Position numbers and translations under genes: made by a program
Shown here: piece by piece, positions 37,701 to 52,335 of the stretch
Layout of the letters: every line of letters begins with the position of its first letter
How positions within the stretch are numbered: position 1 is the first letter of the stretch
The notes under the pieces: generated by a model
Databases searched by the model: none
The model's input: only the letters and a program-made list of their open reading frames with translations
What the model was told of the DNA's origin: nothing
Assembly: GCA_947044365.1 (NCBI GenBank)
Contig: OX345636.1
Span: 20,314,548 to 20,378,547, forward strand
From: Petrosia ficiformis
Taxonomy: Eukaryota; Porifera; Demospongiae; Haplosclerida; Petrosiidae
DNA length: 64,000 nt
Reading direction: 5' to 3'

Positions 37701-40700
37701 TTGTGCTATACTATTATCAATCTCCACACCAATGGATTGTATGCCATCATCCTCATTGAAAATATTATTATCAGTTGAAAATGTCACTGTGACAACTACA
37801 CAAATAACCCAAGACACAAATAACATATGGTAAAAATCACTTTAATTAAATATGTAAAAAAAATAACGTTATTACTGCTAATATCTAATTAATATTATTG
37901 CTCACCATCTTCACTTATAATTTCAATAGTTGTAAAGTTTCCAATACGTATATTAGGATGAGATGTAACTTCAAAAATATTAACAGGATAGCGTTCTATA
38001 TCTTCAAGTGCAACTTCATCATTAACAACAGAGATATCATAATCAATAACCATAGATCCTCCAGGCTGGAATGTTAACAGCTCATTAATACTTGGTCCAT
38101 TGGTAAGTACATTAGGTTGAGGGAATGTAGCTTTGAAAACAAAATATTAAGTGTAACATGTGTACAACAATACTCACATGCATATATGTACATATACAGT
38201 ACAGCATATACACTGACACTGACACTAACACACACAGACACGCACATGCCTGTGTGCTCATGAATACATAGTTAACCTCACCTCCATTTATTAAAACTTC
38301 CAAATTCATAGCTATAGGGTTAGAAATCTTCACCTGAATCATACCCATTTCACCTTCTTGAAAACGATAGGTGTCGTTCACAAACATTACATATACCACT
38401 GTGAATATAAAGAACATTGTTTATATTGACTATTCAATACATATTATATTCAACAATTGAACATTTTCATTTAAAATGTTGCAACTACTGGAGTCAACAG
38501 CTTAAATGCATGTCATTCCTTTTGCACTGTAATATTCACTGATAAGTCCAAAAAGGTTAGCCTCCTTTACAAAATGGTGAAATAATATATAAACACTTAA
38601 AAGAGGGCATTGCTTGACAGAATGAATGATAAAAGTATCAAAACCTACAGAGCCAATCACATATTGAAAGTAAATGAAAAGAATTAATTTTGTTTACATA
38701 TTTCTTGAACAGTACAAAAAAGGTAAAATACTATAGAAAACATTTCACTACCATTGTTTTATAATCATTACTTAGTGCAGTTTAGAAGCATGTGTCTGAA
38801 ATCATCAACCTACTTTTGCTTATAGTTATTTGTTTTCCCACTCTGTTTAGCTGATAAAAATATCACATAATTACATTTATGTTAAAATTGTGGGAAAAAA
38901 CAGTACTGAAGCCATTCTGAGTTCAACAGCAGTTAGAACCCAAAAGTATGTATTGTATATTATAATCTCAACATTTCACTTACGGTCATCATCAATTATT
39001 GTAACAGAAGTTTGTGATGGAGATGAGAGAACTGCACCAGTAGGATTAGCAAGTCCAAATGTACGAATCTCATTAGCTTCCAGTGCTATATTATCGTCAG
39101 GGAAAGTAATTGTTATGACCCTCTGTTGTGTACTTTGATCAGGTATAGGTTGAAATGTCACTGTATCAACTACAGTACCTGATATAAAGAGATATAAAGT
39201 ATAGTGAGTTAAGAATATTTGAGTACTCCAGCGGTGTAACGAGAACCCTGGAGTAGGTAGGGATATGCCTCATAATGGTCTGGCTCAATTTAGCTATTGT
39301 CCATAATTTTATGTGTGTGTATATTTGTTCATTGATTGGGCTCTCTTGTTGACTTTACATAAGTAAGGCAATTACGTAACTTAAACTATGACCTCCACAT
39401 GTAATCATGATTGTCTGATTGGGTAACACTGGTAGGACACATACAAATCAATAGTAATCTCCCATACTAGTATATAACATCTTTCTCATAATTTAAAATC
39501 CATAAAGATCTCATGGCATACCATTTTCATCTGTAATATTCACAGACACAGGAGATGATATTTCTCTTTCAAGAACAACAGTGAGAGTAAACATCTCACT
39601 TGATTCAAGTACAGAACCACCCGGTAAAAATCGGACACGAGCCTCTGTAAAGATGAAATAAACTATATAATTATTCGGATACAACATTGCAAATCAAATA
39701 ATGTGCAAATAGATAGACAAACAGATGGACATTTAAATGGAAACTGTAATACATGTAGGTTGTGGTATTCTCTAGTGTTGTCTTGGTAACAAAAGAGATC
39801 TTAATCATAGTACAAGTATTTGTTTTGGTGGATAATGTGGATTTTTAAAATTCAGTTTTAGTAGCGTCTTTTAGTTTTAGACAAAACAAATTTCAATTTG
39901 CTTTTAGTATACAGACATCATCATAAGATAGACAAAATTGTGTCAATACCATGTGCAAGTTAAACTAGTTCTGGGTATATTTTATCATTCTATATTGATC
40001 CTATTGCACTCTTCAGTGGTAGTGTATTCTCCAGTTTAAAATACATACTCAACACTAGCAATTGATGGGTACTAAAACTAATATACATCATTATTGTTAG
40101 CTTAGTTATAGTTTTAGTTAGTGAACAGTTTGGAAATAGTTTCTTTTGCAAATACTTTTAGTTTTAGTTTGCTAAAAAAACACTGGTAATCTCTCTCTGT
40201 ACAAAACTCTTAAATAAGTTTGTGGTTTTGCCAAATTCTTACAGGTTTACTTCTAATAATTAAGTATTTGATTGGCTATACACTAAAATATACATCTTAC
40301 CATCCAGATCCTCGATAACAATAGTGGTCGATCTATAAGGTGTTACTTCAACATCTGATGGTTCTTCACTCAGTGACAAATCATATTCTTGATCAGGTTC
40401 ACCAGATACTGAATCATTAACTATCTGAACTGGAACAATTTGCTGAAGATTGTTCTATAATATAGAATACACATAGTGATTTGATTCAGTATAATTAAAC
40501 TAAATGTGCTGAACTCCAACACAACCACAGTTACTATATATAAGTCTTGCATGCCACCCCGGAGAAAGGTCACACACAATACACTAAATTATGTGAATTC
40601 CCACAGCCTTGGGTTTGCACCACGAGTGCATTTATTTGTTATTGTAGCTACCTCCAGCTCTATATTCTTACTGCAACATAATGAAAAGCCTACAAGACCA

Positions 40701-43700
40701 CACCCATTGATGGCTTTAACATTATGTTACAGTAAGAATATAGAGCTGGAGGTAGCTATTATAACAAATAAATGCACTCGTGGTGCAAACCCAAGCCACA
40801 AATGAATTATTACTGACAAGAAAACCATTGCAGACAAGATCTATTGTTAATATAAAAGGAAGTTACCACTGAGTTCAAATTCTGCCATGGAACAGTAACT
40901 TGCTGCCAATACAGTCCAAGAACATCCACAAAATATTGCTGTCAATGCAAAAAAATGTCCGTCTCTACTATGGCTTAGAACAAGGATCCTCCACGTGTAC
41001 TAAACTTCGCAATGACTCAAAAATAATTAAATAAAAGAAGCCATGACCATCATGGCAGAAGGCTTACTATATTATTGATGTTGTGGCAGTCACTACCTGA
41101 ATTGTACTTGATTTCAAGCAGTGATTCAACATCAATAGGCTTCAAGCAAGATGAGTTGTGTTTCAGTGAACTTGTTTGCTACCAGACGTCTTCTGAATGT
41201 TGTGAAATGGCAACCGTGACTTACAAAAATTGTCATAACTTTAAAACAGAGAAGTTTTAGCAAAAGCTTATTGTTACTTTTGAACTTTGTATAATTTGAA
41301 GTCTGCTGATAGTATTTTCAAAGTGCTAATATTCATAGGTTCGCTGGAATTTTGGGAACACAAATAGACAAACAGACAGACAGACAAACAGACACTATAA
41401 TTACAGCAACCCTCTGCCTAAGCAGGCAAGTGCTAATGAGTTAGTGCAAGACTGTGAAGTAAGTTGTTGTCGATGGTTTTGATTCTACAAGATACACACT
41501 GCATCCTTAGTCAAACATGAAAATGTGTGCACGAAGATGTTGTATTGTGTGTGACCTGACAAATTTCTGAGGGTATGGGTGTGGCATGTGAAACTAAGTT
41601 AATAAATATATTACGTGATTGACTATAAACAATTATGATAAAAGTAGCGTTAATGTATTCTCCATGCTTTCCAGGGGTCTCTCTAGTAAAAGATTGTTTT
41701 GGTAACTCTCCAATTAAATCATCTCAAATAAAAACTTAATTCAATTCAATTCTACCTGCTTCACACAATTAATTGTAAGTAATTCTTTAATTTATTCAAG
41801 AGCTTTAATTATTGACTATTATATGATCTTGGTGTTTTGGTGTAGAGTAGGTTTAATATGGTTACAGCTGTATTGATGTATACCTCAGTCTTACAAATGT
41901 TTGAGTATTAGATATACCATTCACTCACATTGCCTTATCTTAATTGTAGCAATAGTTAAACATAACAATTACAATTATGTATTTTGCATCCTCCAATGTA
42001 ACATACCATACTGTTATCAAATGCCAGAAAGGTAAGTATGACAGAAACATTGGTTCCAGAGTTTTCTACTGCTGGGGGAATTGGATATGGAGCTGTATAC
42101 AGGAAAAAGTGTAAGGTAGAGTCACAATGAAAAGTATGGGATTTGATAGTGCTTACTTCCAGACACAGTAACATCAAACCCAACGGCAATTTCTCTAGAA
42201 AGAATGACTGTCACAACTTGTGTCAGTCCAGCATCCTCACCAAACAAATATTGAGGTTGATCGAAAGTCAGTGTAACATCTAAAGGAAAGAGAATATATC
42301 ATTGACATAATAATTCTCTACTTTCTTAGCAGATAGTATATCTAAAAATTCAAATTTATGAGTTGCAAGTAAGATGACAAGAAAATCTTGTTTGCAATAA
42401 TTCAATATACAAAACAAGATAGTATTAGTGGAGCAAGAAGTAATTTGATACTATTGCACATCAATACAGTTATATATACAATAGCAGTCTTTCAGTATAG
42501 TTTTTATGAGACATACATCAATTTAAATTTCCACATTAAAAAAAATGGTATAAAATTAAAATGATTTTATAAAATAATAGATAAATTGTGATTTATAAAT
42601 AGTTGACTCACTATCATTATCCAAAATAGTAATTGTAGTCACTTGCATTTGAAATGTAGCTGGAAGTGTATTATTCAATAACTCAATTTGGTAAATCTCA
42701 TCATTCTCTCTACCGACAATATCATCTCCAATAAAAATGGGTCCATTTCTAATTGTTGGACCTCTGGCTGTGAAGTCAAATTGAACATTAACTACAGCAC
42801 CATTTCTCACTACACCAGGTTGCATTGGTGATTCTATTAAAATTGAATATAATTATGTTTAACTGAACAAATATTGTAAGTCTAGTTACATACAATGTAA
42901 TAAACTAATAATATGTATTATAATTATATTAGTATTTCATACATGTTTGTTAATTTTGTGTGTTCAGCAGTCCTAATTGTGATATAGGAATAGGCGAATA
43001 CATTATACGATAATCATGGAGATGATACTAGTGAAAAATATTCACTGTATTGCCATTCGTCACATTGGGTCTTTTGAAATCAACTTCCGTACATGAAAGG
43101 CTTATACAACACCAAACTTTCCAATTTTGTTATTACTCCCAAGTATTTATGTATGCATATTGTGCAATAGTGACGATAATATTAAAGCTAAAATATACTG
43201 ATAATCCAGAAACTATAATGATTTGATATATCATGAAAGAAAATATCATGATTCTACTATATCATAATAGTGTCCAACTCTATTGTGGTGTGCATATTGT
43301 TTTAAAGATTGTTTTGGTATTCAGGAAGCAGAAATTTAATTTTTATGTTTAGTTTAAATATATAATTCATGCTTGAAACTCCAATGCACATACCACCATA
43401 TGCTGTCACTGAAATATCTCGATATATCGTGTAATTGATTTGAACCTGAATGAATTGTATTCCATCACCCTCCATGAACTCATATGTTTGAAGAAATGTA
43501 ATTCCAAGTACTACACAAAAAGGTATAGTGTAATTATACAATAAACTGAATTATAACACACACATAATTATTTAATAATTAATTTGTGATTTTTTTTTTC
43601 TGAAAAGTAATCTATTGTATAAACAAGAAAAACTACGTATAATACTTATGCATATCTATTTATGCCTGGTGGTTTTCTACTTTTGTCCATATATATACAT

Positions 43701-46700
43701 GTTATTAAAAGTGATTTTGGAGTGTTAAGTAAAGGCACTACAATTCTATAAATACTGTAAGTTCCTCTAATTTCATCAAATATTCTTTTGAATTTTGTAT
43801 AAATATTTCCTTTTCTCTACATTAAATTTTACAAAATCTATGACAAATTTTTAGAGCATATACAAATAACATGTATATTGTGTTCCTGTATGATTTTGTA
43901 TTTCAGAATTCTAATGAAGCTCATAACAACTAATAGATAACGATGAAATATTATGTTCTAATTAGAATTCCTCATTTCATTTACTTATATTTTGTAAAAT
44001 TGAGCTGGTCATGAATAATTGGATTATGCTTTTTAAAATAATGAATGATATATGGTTTAATACAACCAATAGTTCATTTACACTTGCCTTCATCATCAGT
44101 AATTGAAATGTTAGCTGGAACTCCAAGTACAACATCCTCAGAAGGTACAGATGACACAAAACTTGCATTGTATTGTTCAATATCTTCTAATGCAATTATA
44201 TCATCATTAATGACAAAAGGTGGAAGGAACTCAAACATTGATGATGGTGTGAAGCTAATGTCTACATTCATTATCCTAAACCCAGATGTTTCTACAGTAT
44301 CTGGTTGTGGTGCAGGATCTAAAGAAGTTTAAAGAATTGATTGAACATAATAATTATTATAATACACAAACATACAGATTAAACAAACTATTTAATTTGG
44401 ACTACTTCCTATTCTCATACAACTCAACATTTTACTTCCATCTCTAAGGAAATGGTTTCTATTTAGTATGGACATTATACTGTAGCTGGAAAAGGTCTTT
44501 GTGTTGAAATGTTCGCAAGAATATTATTGCATTACTATAATTACACAGATGTGGTAAACTCCAGGATGCCTGTTTGTCAAAAGTAGAAGGTAGCTGTTAC
44601 AGAAACTCAGGTAGGAATGAATGTGACTTTAGATATACAATATATACAATTTTTATGACCCACAGGGTGATCCCTATGATTGCTTTCCACGGGGTTTAAT
44701 TTATGTATTTATTATGCTTGTGTCATATATCCAACTATGCACTGTTTACATAGTTAAGAAAGTTGCGTCATTCCACGGGGCTCGGTCAATTAATGAGTGT
44801 GTCATGTAACAGAATGTGTGCTCGAGCACCGCAGACCAGCAGGAAGATAATAGCTTACGTAGAAACTAGTTGTTCTACCTGTCTTAATTCCAAATTAAAA
44901 AGAGCAGGAGACTAGATAATAACTATAATAGGCTGTTGTGTTTCAGGCATGAGCAAGTCATTCATGATTACCTGAACGTTAGATGGCCTAAAGCAATCAT
45001 AGGGATACTTTTCTACATATATCTTGTACTGTATATCTTATAATGAGATTCATAGCCCATATATGAATCTCATTATACCTGTTTTGTTAGTTCTGATTAT
45101 CAGATATAACTCTCTTACTAAACTATATCAGTTTCATTTGTCTGTAGCATGATATAAACCTGCAAACTTGGAAGTGATATCACCCTTTGGCAATATCTTT
45201 CCTCATAGAATGTTTATGTTACACACATAGGCCTCTGAAACATAATAATAATTATAATCACTACCTGCAAACACAGTGACTGTGAGAATCTGAGCAATTG
45301 GTGAAGACAGCACTACAGCAATACCAGAAGACAATCCTTCTCCCTCAGAGAAAGAATATACATCTGAATTAAAGCTCACCGTAACGTCTGAAAATAAAAG
45401 AAGTCAAAACTTTGAAAACAACAAAACAGTCTGACTATACTTACCATCGTCATCAGTGATAGTAATGGTGGTTGGATTTCCTAATGTAACATCTTGTGAT
45501 GGTGCTGAACTACTGAAACTCAATTGATACATTTCATTTGTTTCCAGTGCTGTGGTATCATCTGTTATGCCAAAGTTAGGTAGTGGAACTGAAACATCAC
45601 CAGCTTGAAACATTACTGGTGAGTCCACATCACTTCCAGATATAACAACGGTTGAAGGTTGAGTTCCAGGTCCTGAATGTGTAATAAAATAGATATTGGA
45701 ATTACTATACAACACATTATATATACCTCCTGTTATAGTAACACTCAGAGCTTGTGCAATAGATGTAGAGAGGGATATGTTAATACCAGAAGACTGTCCA
45801 GCTCCCTCAGAGAATGAGTATGTCAAAGAGCCAAAATTGACAGTAACAACTATGAATAGGAGACATTTCTAATTTTTTATTATCTTGCTTTGATTTAACT
45901 CACCATCGTCATCAGTGATAGTAATGGTGGTTGGATTTCCTAATGTAACATCTTGTGATGGTGCTGAACTACTAAAACTCAATTGATACATTTCATTTGT
46001 TTCCAGTGCTGTGGTATCATCTGTTATGCCAAAGTTAGGTAGTGGAACTGAAACATCACCAGCTTGAAACATTACTGGTGAGTCCACATCACTTCCAGAT
46101 ATAACAACGGTTGAAGGTTGAGTTCCAGGTCCTGAATGTGTAATAAAATAGATATTGGAATTACTATACAACACATTATATATACCTCCTGTTATAGTAA
46201 CACTCAGAGCTTGTGCAATAGATGTAGAGAGAGATATGTTAATACCAGAAGACTGTCCAGCTCCCTCAGAGAATGAGTATGTCAAAGAGCCAAAATTGAC
46301 AGTAACAACTATGAATAGGAGACATTTCTAATTTTTTATTATCTTGCTTTGATTTAACTCACCATCGTCATCAGTGATAGTAATGGTGGTTGGATTTCCT
46401 AATGTAACATCTTGTGATGGTGCTGAACTACTAAAACTCAATTGATACATTTCATTTGTTTCCAGTGCTGTGGTATCATCTGTTATGCCAAAGTTAGGTA
46501 GTGGAACTGAAACATCACCAGCTTGAAACATTACTGGTGAGTCCACATCACTTCCAGATATAACAACGGTTGAAGGTTGAGTTCCAGGTCCTGAATGTGT
46601 AATAAAATAGATATTGGAATTACTATACAACACATTATATATACCTCCTGTTATAGTAACATTCAGAGCTTGTGCAATAGATGTAGAGAGAGATATGTTA

Positions 46701-49700
46701 ATACCAGAAGACTGTCCAGCTCCCTCAGAGAATGAGTATGTCAAAGAGCCAAAATTGACAGTAACAACTATGAATAGGAGACATTTCTAATTTTTTATTA
46801 TCTTGCTTTGATTTAACTCACCATCGTCATCAGTGATAGTAATGGTGGTTTGATTTCCTAATGTAACATATTGTGATGGTGCTGAACTATTAAAACTCAA
46901 TTGATACATTTCATTTGTTTCCAGTGCTGTGGTATCATCTGTTATGCCAAAGTTAGGTAGTGGAACTGAAACATCACCAGCTTGAAACATTACTGGTGAG
47001 TCCACATCACTTCCAGATATAACAACGGTTGAAGGTTGAGTTCCAGGTCCTGAATGTGTAATAAAATAGATATTGGAATTACTATACAACACATTATATA
47101 TACCTCCTGTTATAGTAACACTCAGAGCTTGTGCAATAGATGTAGAGAGAGATATGTTAATACCAGAAGACTGTCCAGCTCCCTCAGAGAATGAGTATGT
47201 CAAAGAGCCAAAATTGACAGTAACAACTATGAATAGGAGACATTTCTAATTTTTTATTATCTTGCTTTGATTTAACTCACCATCGTCATCAGTGATAGTA
47301 ATGGTGGTTGGATTTCCTAATGTAACATCTTGTGATGGTGCTGAACTACGAAAACTCAATTGATACATTTCATTTGTTTCCAGTGCTGTGGTATCATCTG
47401 TTATGCCAAAGTTAGGTAGTGGAACTGAAACATCACCAACTTGAAACATTACTGGTGAGTCCACATCACTTCCAGATATAACAACGGTTGAAGGTTGTGT
47501 TCCAGGTCCTGAATGTGTAATAAAATAGATATTGGAATTACTATACAACACATTATATATACCTCCTGTTATAGTAACATTCAGAGCTTGTGCAATAGAT
47601 GTAGAGAGAGATATGTTAATACCAGAAGACTGTCCAGCTCCCTCAGAGAATGAGTATGTCAAAGAGCCAAAATTGACAGTAACAACTATGAATAGGAGAC
47701 ATTTCTAATTTTTTATTATCTTGCTTTGATTTAACTCACCATCGTCATCAGTGATAGTAATGGTGGTTGGATTTCCTAATGTAACATATTGTGATGGTGC
47801 TGAACTACTAAAACTCAATTGATACATTTCATTTGTTTCCAGTGCTGTGGTATCATCTGTTATGCCAAAGTTAGGTAGTGGAACTGAAACATCACCAGCT
47901 TGAAACATTACTGGTGAGTCCACATCACTTCCAGATATAACAACGATTGAAGGTTGAGTTCCAGGTCCTGAATGTGTAATAAAATAGATATTGGAATTAC
48001 TATACAACACATTATATATACCTCCTGTTATAGTAACACTCAGAGCTTGTGCAATAGATGTAGAGAGAGATATGTTAATACCAGAAGACTGTCCAGCTCC
48101 CTCAGAGAATGAGTATGTCAAAGAGCCAAAATTGACAGTAACAACTATGAATAGGAGACATTTCCAATTTTTTATTATCTTGCTTTGATTTAACTCACCA
48201 TCGTCATCAGTGATAGTAAGGGTGGTTGGATTTCCTAATGTAACATCTTGTAATGGTGCTGAACTACTAAAACTCAATTGATACATTTCATTTGTTTCCA
48301 GTGCTGTGGTATCATCTGTTATGCCAAAGTTAGGTAGTGTAGCTGGCATTTGACCAGGTGTAAATATCACTGTGTTAGAAACTTGCACTCCAGATATGAT
48401 TACTGTGTCAGGTTGTTGTCCTGGGCCTGGATGTATATACATGTATAGGTTATATGTATTAGGTAAAGCACTGGTGTAAATGCTGTATGTGAAATATAAG
48501 ATGAGAGGTGGAGTCGAGAAGCTCAAATAGCATGAGGCATAGCCAAGTGCTATATTTTTCAGTATAGCACAAGCAAAAATGTTCCTTTAAATGGTTTGTC
48601 GTAGTTTGAATTGATGGATATCACCAGTGATGGAGAAGAAGAATGAAGTACTTGGCATTCTTTCACTAAACCCAAAGTAAGTGTGTTATTTTCTAGTCAG
48701 GTTTCATACAAAGTGAGTTTCTCACCCTAGATTTCAGGCCAAATTTATTTCAACATGCAATGACACCTCAGCTACAACCCTTCTGGGGCAGAGAGCAACC
48801 TCAGAGAGCCTAAATTAAAATCTCCTGGGGAAGCACACCCAGAAGCAGTGTGCTTCACATAATCAATTCTTTCTCCTCCCTAACAAAAACATCCTGTGTG
48901 AAACCTTATCAGTGCTGGATGTAGTACCAACGTGCTCTATATAGCACTCTCAGTACCTTTTATGTTAAGTGCCATAGCGATATAAAATTATATATACATG
49001 TACTTATATAATTAGGCATGGCAAATAATATACAAATAAAAATCTATTTGATATTTGAGTCTCAGAATTAGCAAACACTTCAGTTTGGTATTAACACATG
49101 ACTACTAGGTGTTTTATGATCATGCTCAATGTGTGTTATCTAGTTAGTGCACATGTGCTTAAATTTCTTGTACTATGGTGTTTCTAATTTTCAGTACTTT
49201 AAGTATTGAAATACTTTATCAAAACTATCACTATAAATATTATAGCATTTTTATCAATATAATTAATATATATGTGTGTTTTATATATCAGGTTTTAGAG
49301 ATCTGTCTATACATGTTGCATACACTTGCCACCAAGAAAGATATTGCCTGAAAGTCACAGGTCTAAGGGTGATATTGCTTCCAAGTTGGCAGGTTTGTAT
49401 CACAGATATACACTGTTGAAACATGTTAAATCTGATATATTTTATTAAGAAATTCATACTGAAGATCAGTAGTGATAGTACTACAAAACAGGATACCAAA
49501 CATCAAATGAACAGTGATCATTCTCTGCTTGTATTAGTTAAAGCACTGGTGGGAGTGCTGTACGAAAAATATAGCATGAGAGGTGGGGTCGAGAAGGTCA
49601 TACCGTACAGCACAAAGCAGAGCAAAGTGCTGTATGAGGTTTTGAGACTCCACCTCAGTGCTATATTTCACTACAGCACAAGCAAAAGCATTGGTTTATA

Positions 49701-52300
49701 GTAGTTTGAATATCATCAGCGATAGAAGAATAAAGTACATGTACTTGGTATTCTTTCAATAAACCTGAGGTAAGCATGTTGTTTTCTAGCGCTGTGAATA
49801 ACATCTGCAAAATATAGCATTGGATATTGTACTAACTGTGTTCTATAATTATGGCAAATATAGCACTGTCAGTATCTTCTATGTTAAGTGTCATAGTACT
49901 ATAATTCCGTATATCAACCTGCTGAAATTTATAGCCTATTAGCTGTTTTTGCTGTGTGCTATATTTCAAATGTTGGAAGTTACAGACCACTTCATAACTT
50001 CTCAGTTTCCTGGTAAAGTGGCAGACACTGTAACTGGTAATAATATTGCTCAGGTGTCAATTAGGAAATTGTATGAGCGGGGTGTTACAGAAACAACTAT
50101 TGTTAGCTCGATAACTCTTGAAGATTCTAACTTTATTTGCTGCAGAGGTGAGGCATTAAGAAAGCTACAGATGTGAAACTCATGCTTCGTTAGTTGCTGA
50201 AATACACCAAGGCGAGTGCATGAAAATCGCAGGGCAACACTCACACTCTATCTAAGCTTCATGACTTTCGTATTTTTAACAGCAAAGGCTTCTAACTTGT
50301 TCGGATGGATAGAAGAACTTCTAGGAAAACTATACATATCAACATCATCTTTCAATAGTTGCAGGAAGGTTGCAAGGTGAGTGTTTGAAGTAGTATAAAT
50401 CAGTTATAGAATGCACATGTCGTCTGAATATAATTCCACACATGAGGGCATGCCACCCTCGTTGCTAGGAATTATATTCCAGTAGTAGACCTCATGCGTA
50501 TTCTATCATAAACTTTCATACCCAATTGAAAATGTACGGGCTATGAACTCATTATGAGATTATGTATATATGTAATAATTATATAAACTATGGTTTGGAG
50601 GTGTATATGCCAGACATCACCCGCTATGGAGGAGGTTTATATGAGTATAACCTGAGGACTGTAGGTCCAAGGGGTACATCCACATAAAACTTTAAACACC
50701 AGCAGTTGGTATTTTTGATGATTGTATAAGCAAAATGTACACCTAACCACAGCAAATGGTTGCCATGGTAGCATAGTAATATATATATATATATATATGT
50801 AATACATATAGTGTGCTAACAGGTCCTATATACAAAATATAGGACCTGAGTTTTGTGTCCAAGGATGTGATATAGCCTGCGAGGGCTATATCACATCCAA
50901 GGACACAAAATGAGGGTCCTTTATTTTGTATATAGGATCTGTTAGCATACTATATACATTATATTGTATGATGGTGACATCTCCTGCATAGTGTGCACAT
51001 GGAAGGTCTATATACAATATATAGAACTCACCACATCAAAGGGATGATGTCACCATCATACTATATATATATATATATATCCCGATACAGTGAAACATCA
51101 AAGTAAACCACAGGTTTATAAATTAGATATAGCACCCTGTGGTCAGATATAAAACCTGCCATCGAAACAGACTACAAGAAAACAATGTTTACCTTCTCCA
51201 AAGTGCCGACAAAAGGTAGGAGAAGCATCAGACATCAACAAAGGTTTTGTCTTATGTGAAATATATTAATTATAACACACCTACTCGTGCTATATCAGAT
51301 TTATAATCACCTCCACGGCCCTCATGCTCGGTGATTATAAATCTGATATAGCACTCGTAGGGTGTTATAACATATACATATACATACCTATAATGATAAC
51401 TATACATATAACACACCTTGCTAGTGTTGTATCATAGCCCCAAGGTTGAGGTGATTATAAATCTGTTATAGCATGAGTAGGTGTGTTATAATGAATATGA
51501 TGAAGTTTGTGTTAATTGCGTTGACCCATGCCTTAATTGACCTGTGTATATCACATCCTCAGACACAAAACTCAGATCCTATATTTACCCTCACCGTGTA
51601 GCTTAGGCAGAAGGGTACGGTAATCGTTCTGGAAAAATAAAAACATTGACGTTGGAATTCTTCTAAAACCTTTTGGTTCTAAAGTTATGACGATTTTTAT
51701 AACTCACAGTTACAATTTCACGACTTTAAGATGAAACGAGGGCAATAATGAGAGTAAATATGGACACACAAACACTGTTTCATGGCTGTCGCTAGCCAAG
51801 AAACACTTCAAACCAAAAACAATCGAGGTAATGGTTGCTACTACACCACCATTGATGCAAGATAGAAAGCTACCTAGCTCCACCTACAGGTACGTGCACG
51901 TGCATGCTTGCAAAGCATCATGTACTTAACACATGATAGAGGTGATTCAATACGTTTTCACATTTTGGAGACTTTAGAGTTAGACTTGAGAACTTCTTTA
52001 TTGTTTTTCGAAGGAAAACAGTGAATAAGATGTAAGATATATATACAAATTATACATTTCTTTCATTGATATTCTTATTTTGTCTTTTAGGACATAAAGC
52101 TATAACAATTTTAATGCCCATAAAAGCTTTTCAAATTTATACGTGTATTCCATGTAACAAAAATATTGTTTGTTTCATACACAAACTTTATTATATTTTG
52201 AAAAAAATTGTAGTACTTTGTATTACTTTGCCATGTAGGCGAGGGTCCCGTCCCAACAGCGCTCATTTGTATATAGGACCTGTTAGCATACTACATATAT

Positions 52301-52335
<35 letters not shown>

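Noticed and set aside
45445..48338. Regular repeats as a possible CRISPR array
   Set aside because: The 459-bp period, identical coding content and splice sites show a duplicated exon pair in an animal gene, not short repeats with unique spacers.
49423..49701. Plus-strand 92-codon frame in intron 13
   Set aside because: It falls within a dispersed hairpin repeat and has no coding signature of its own.
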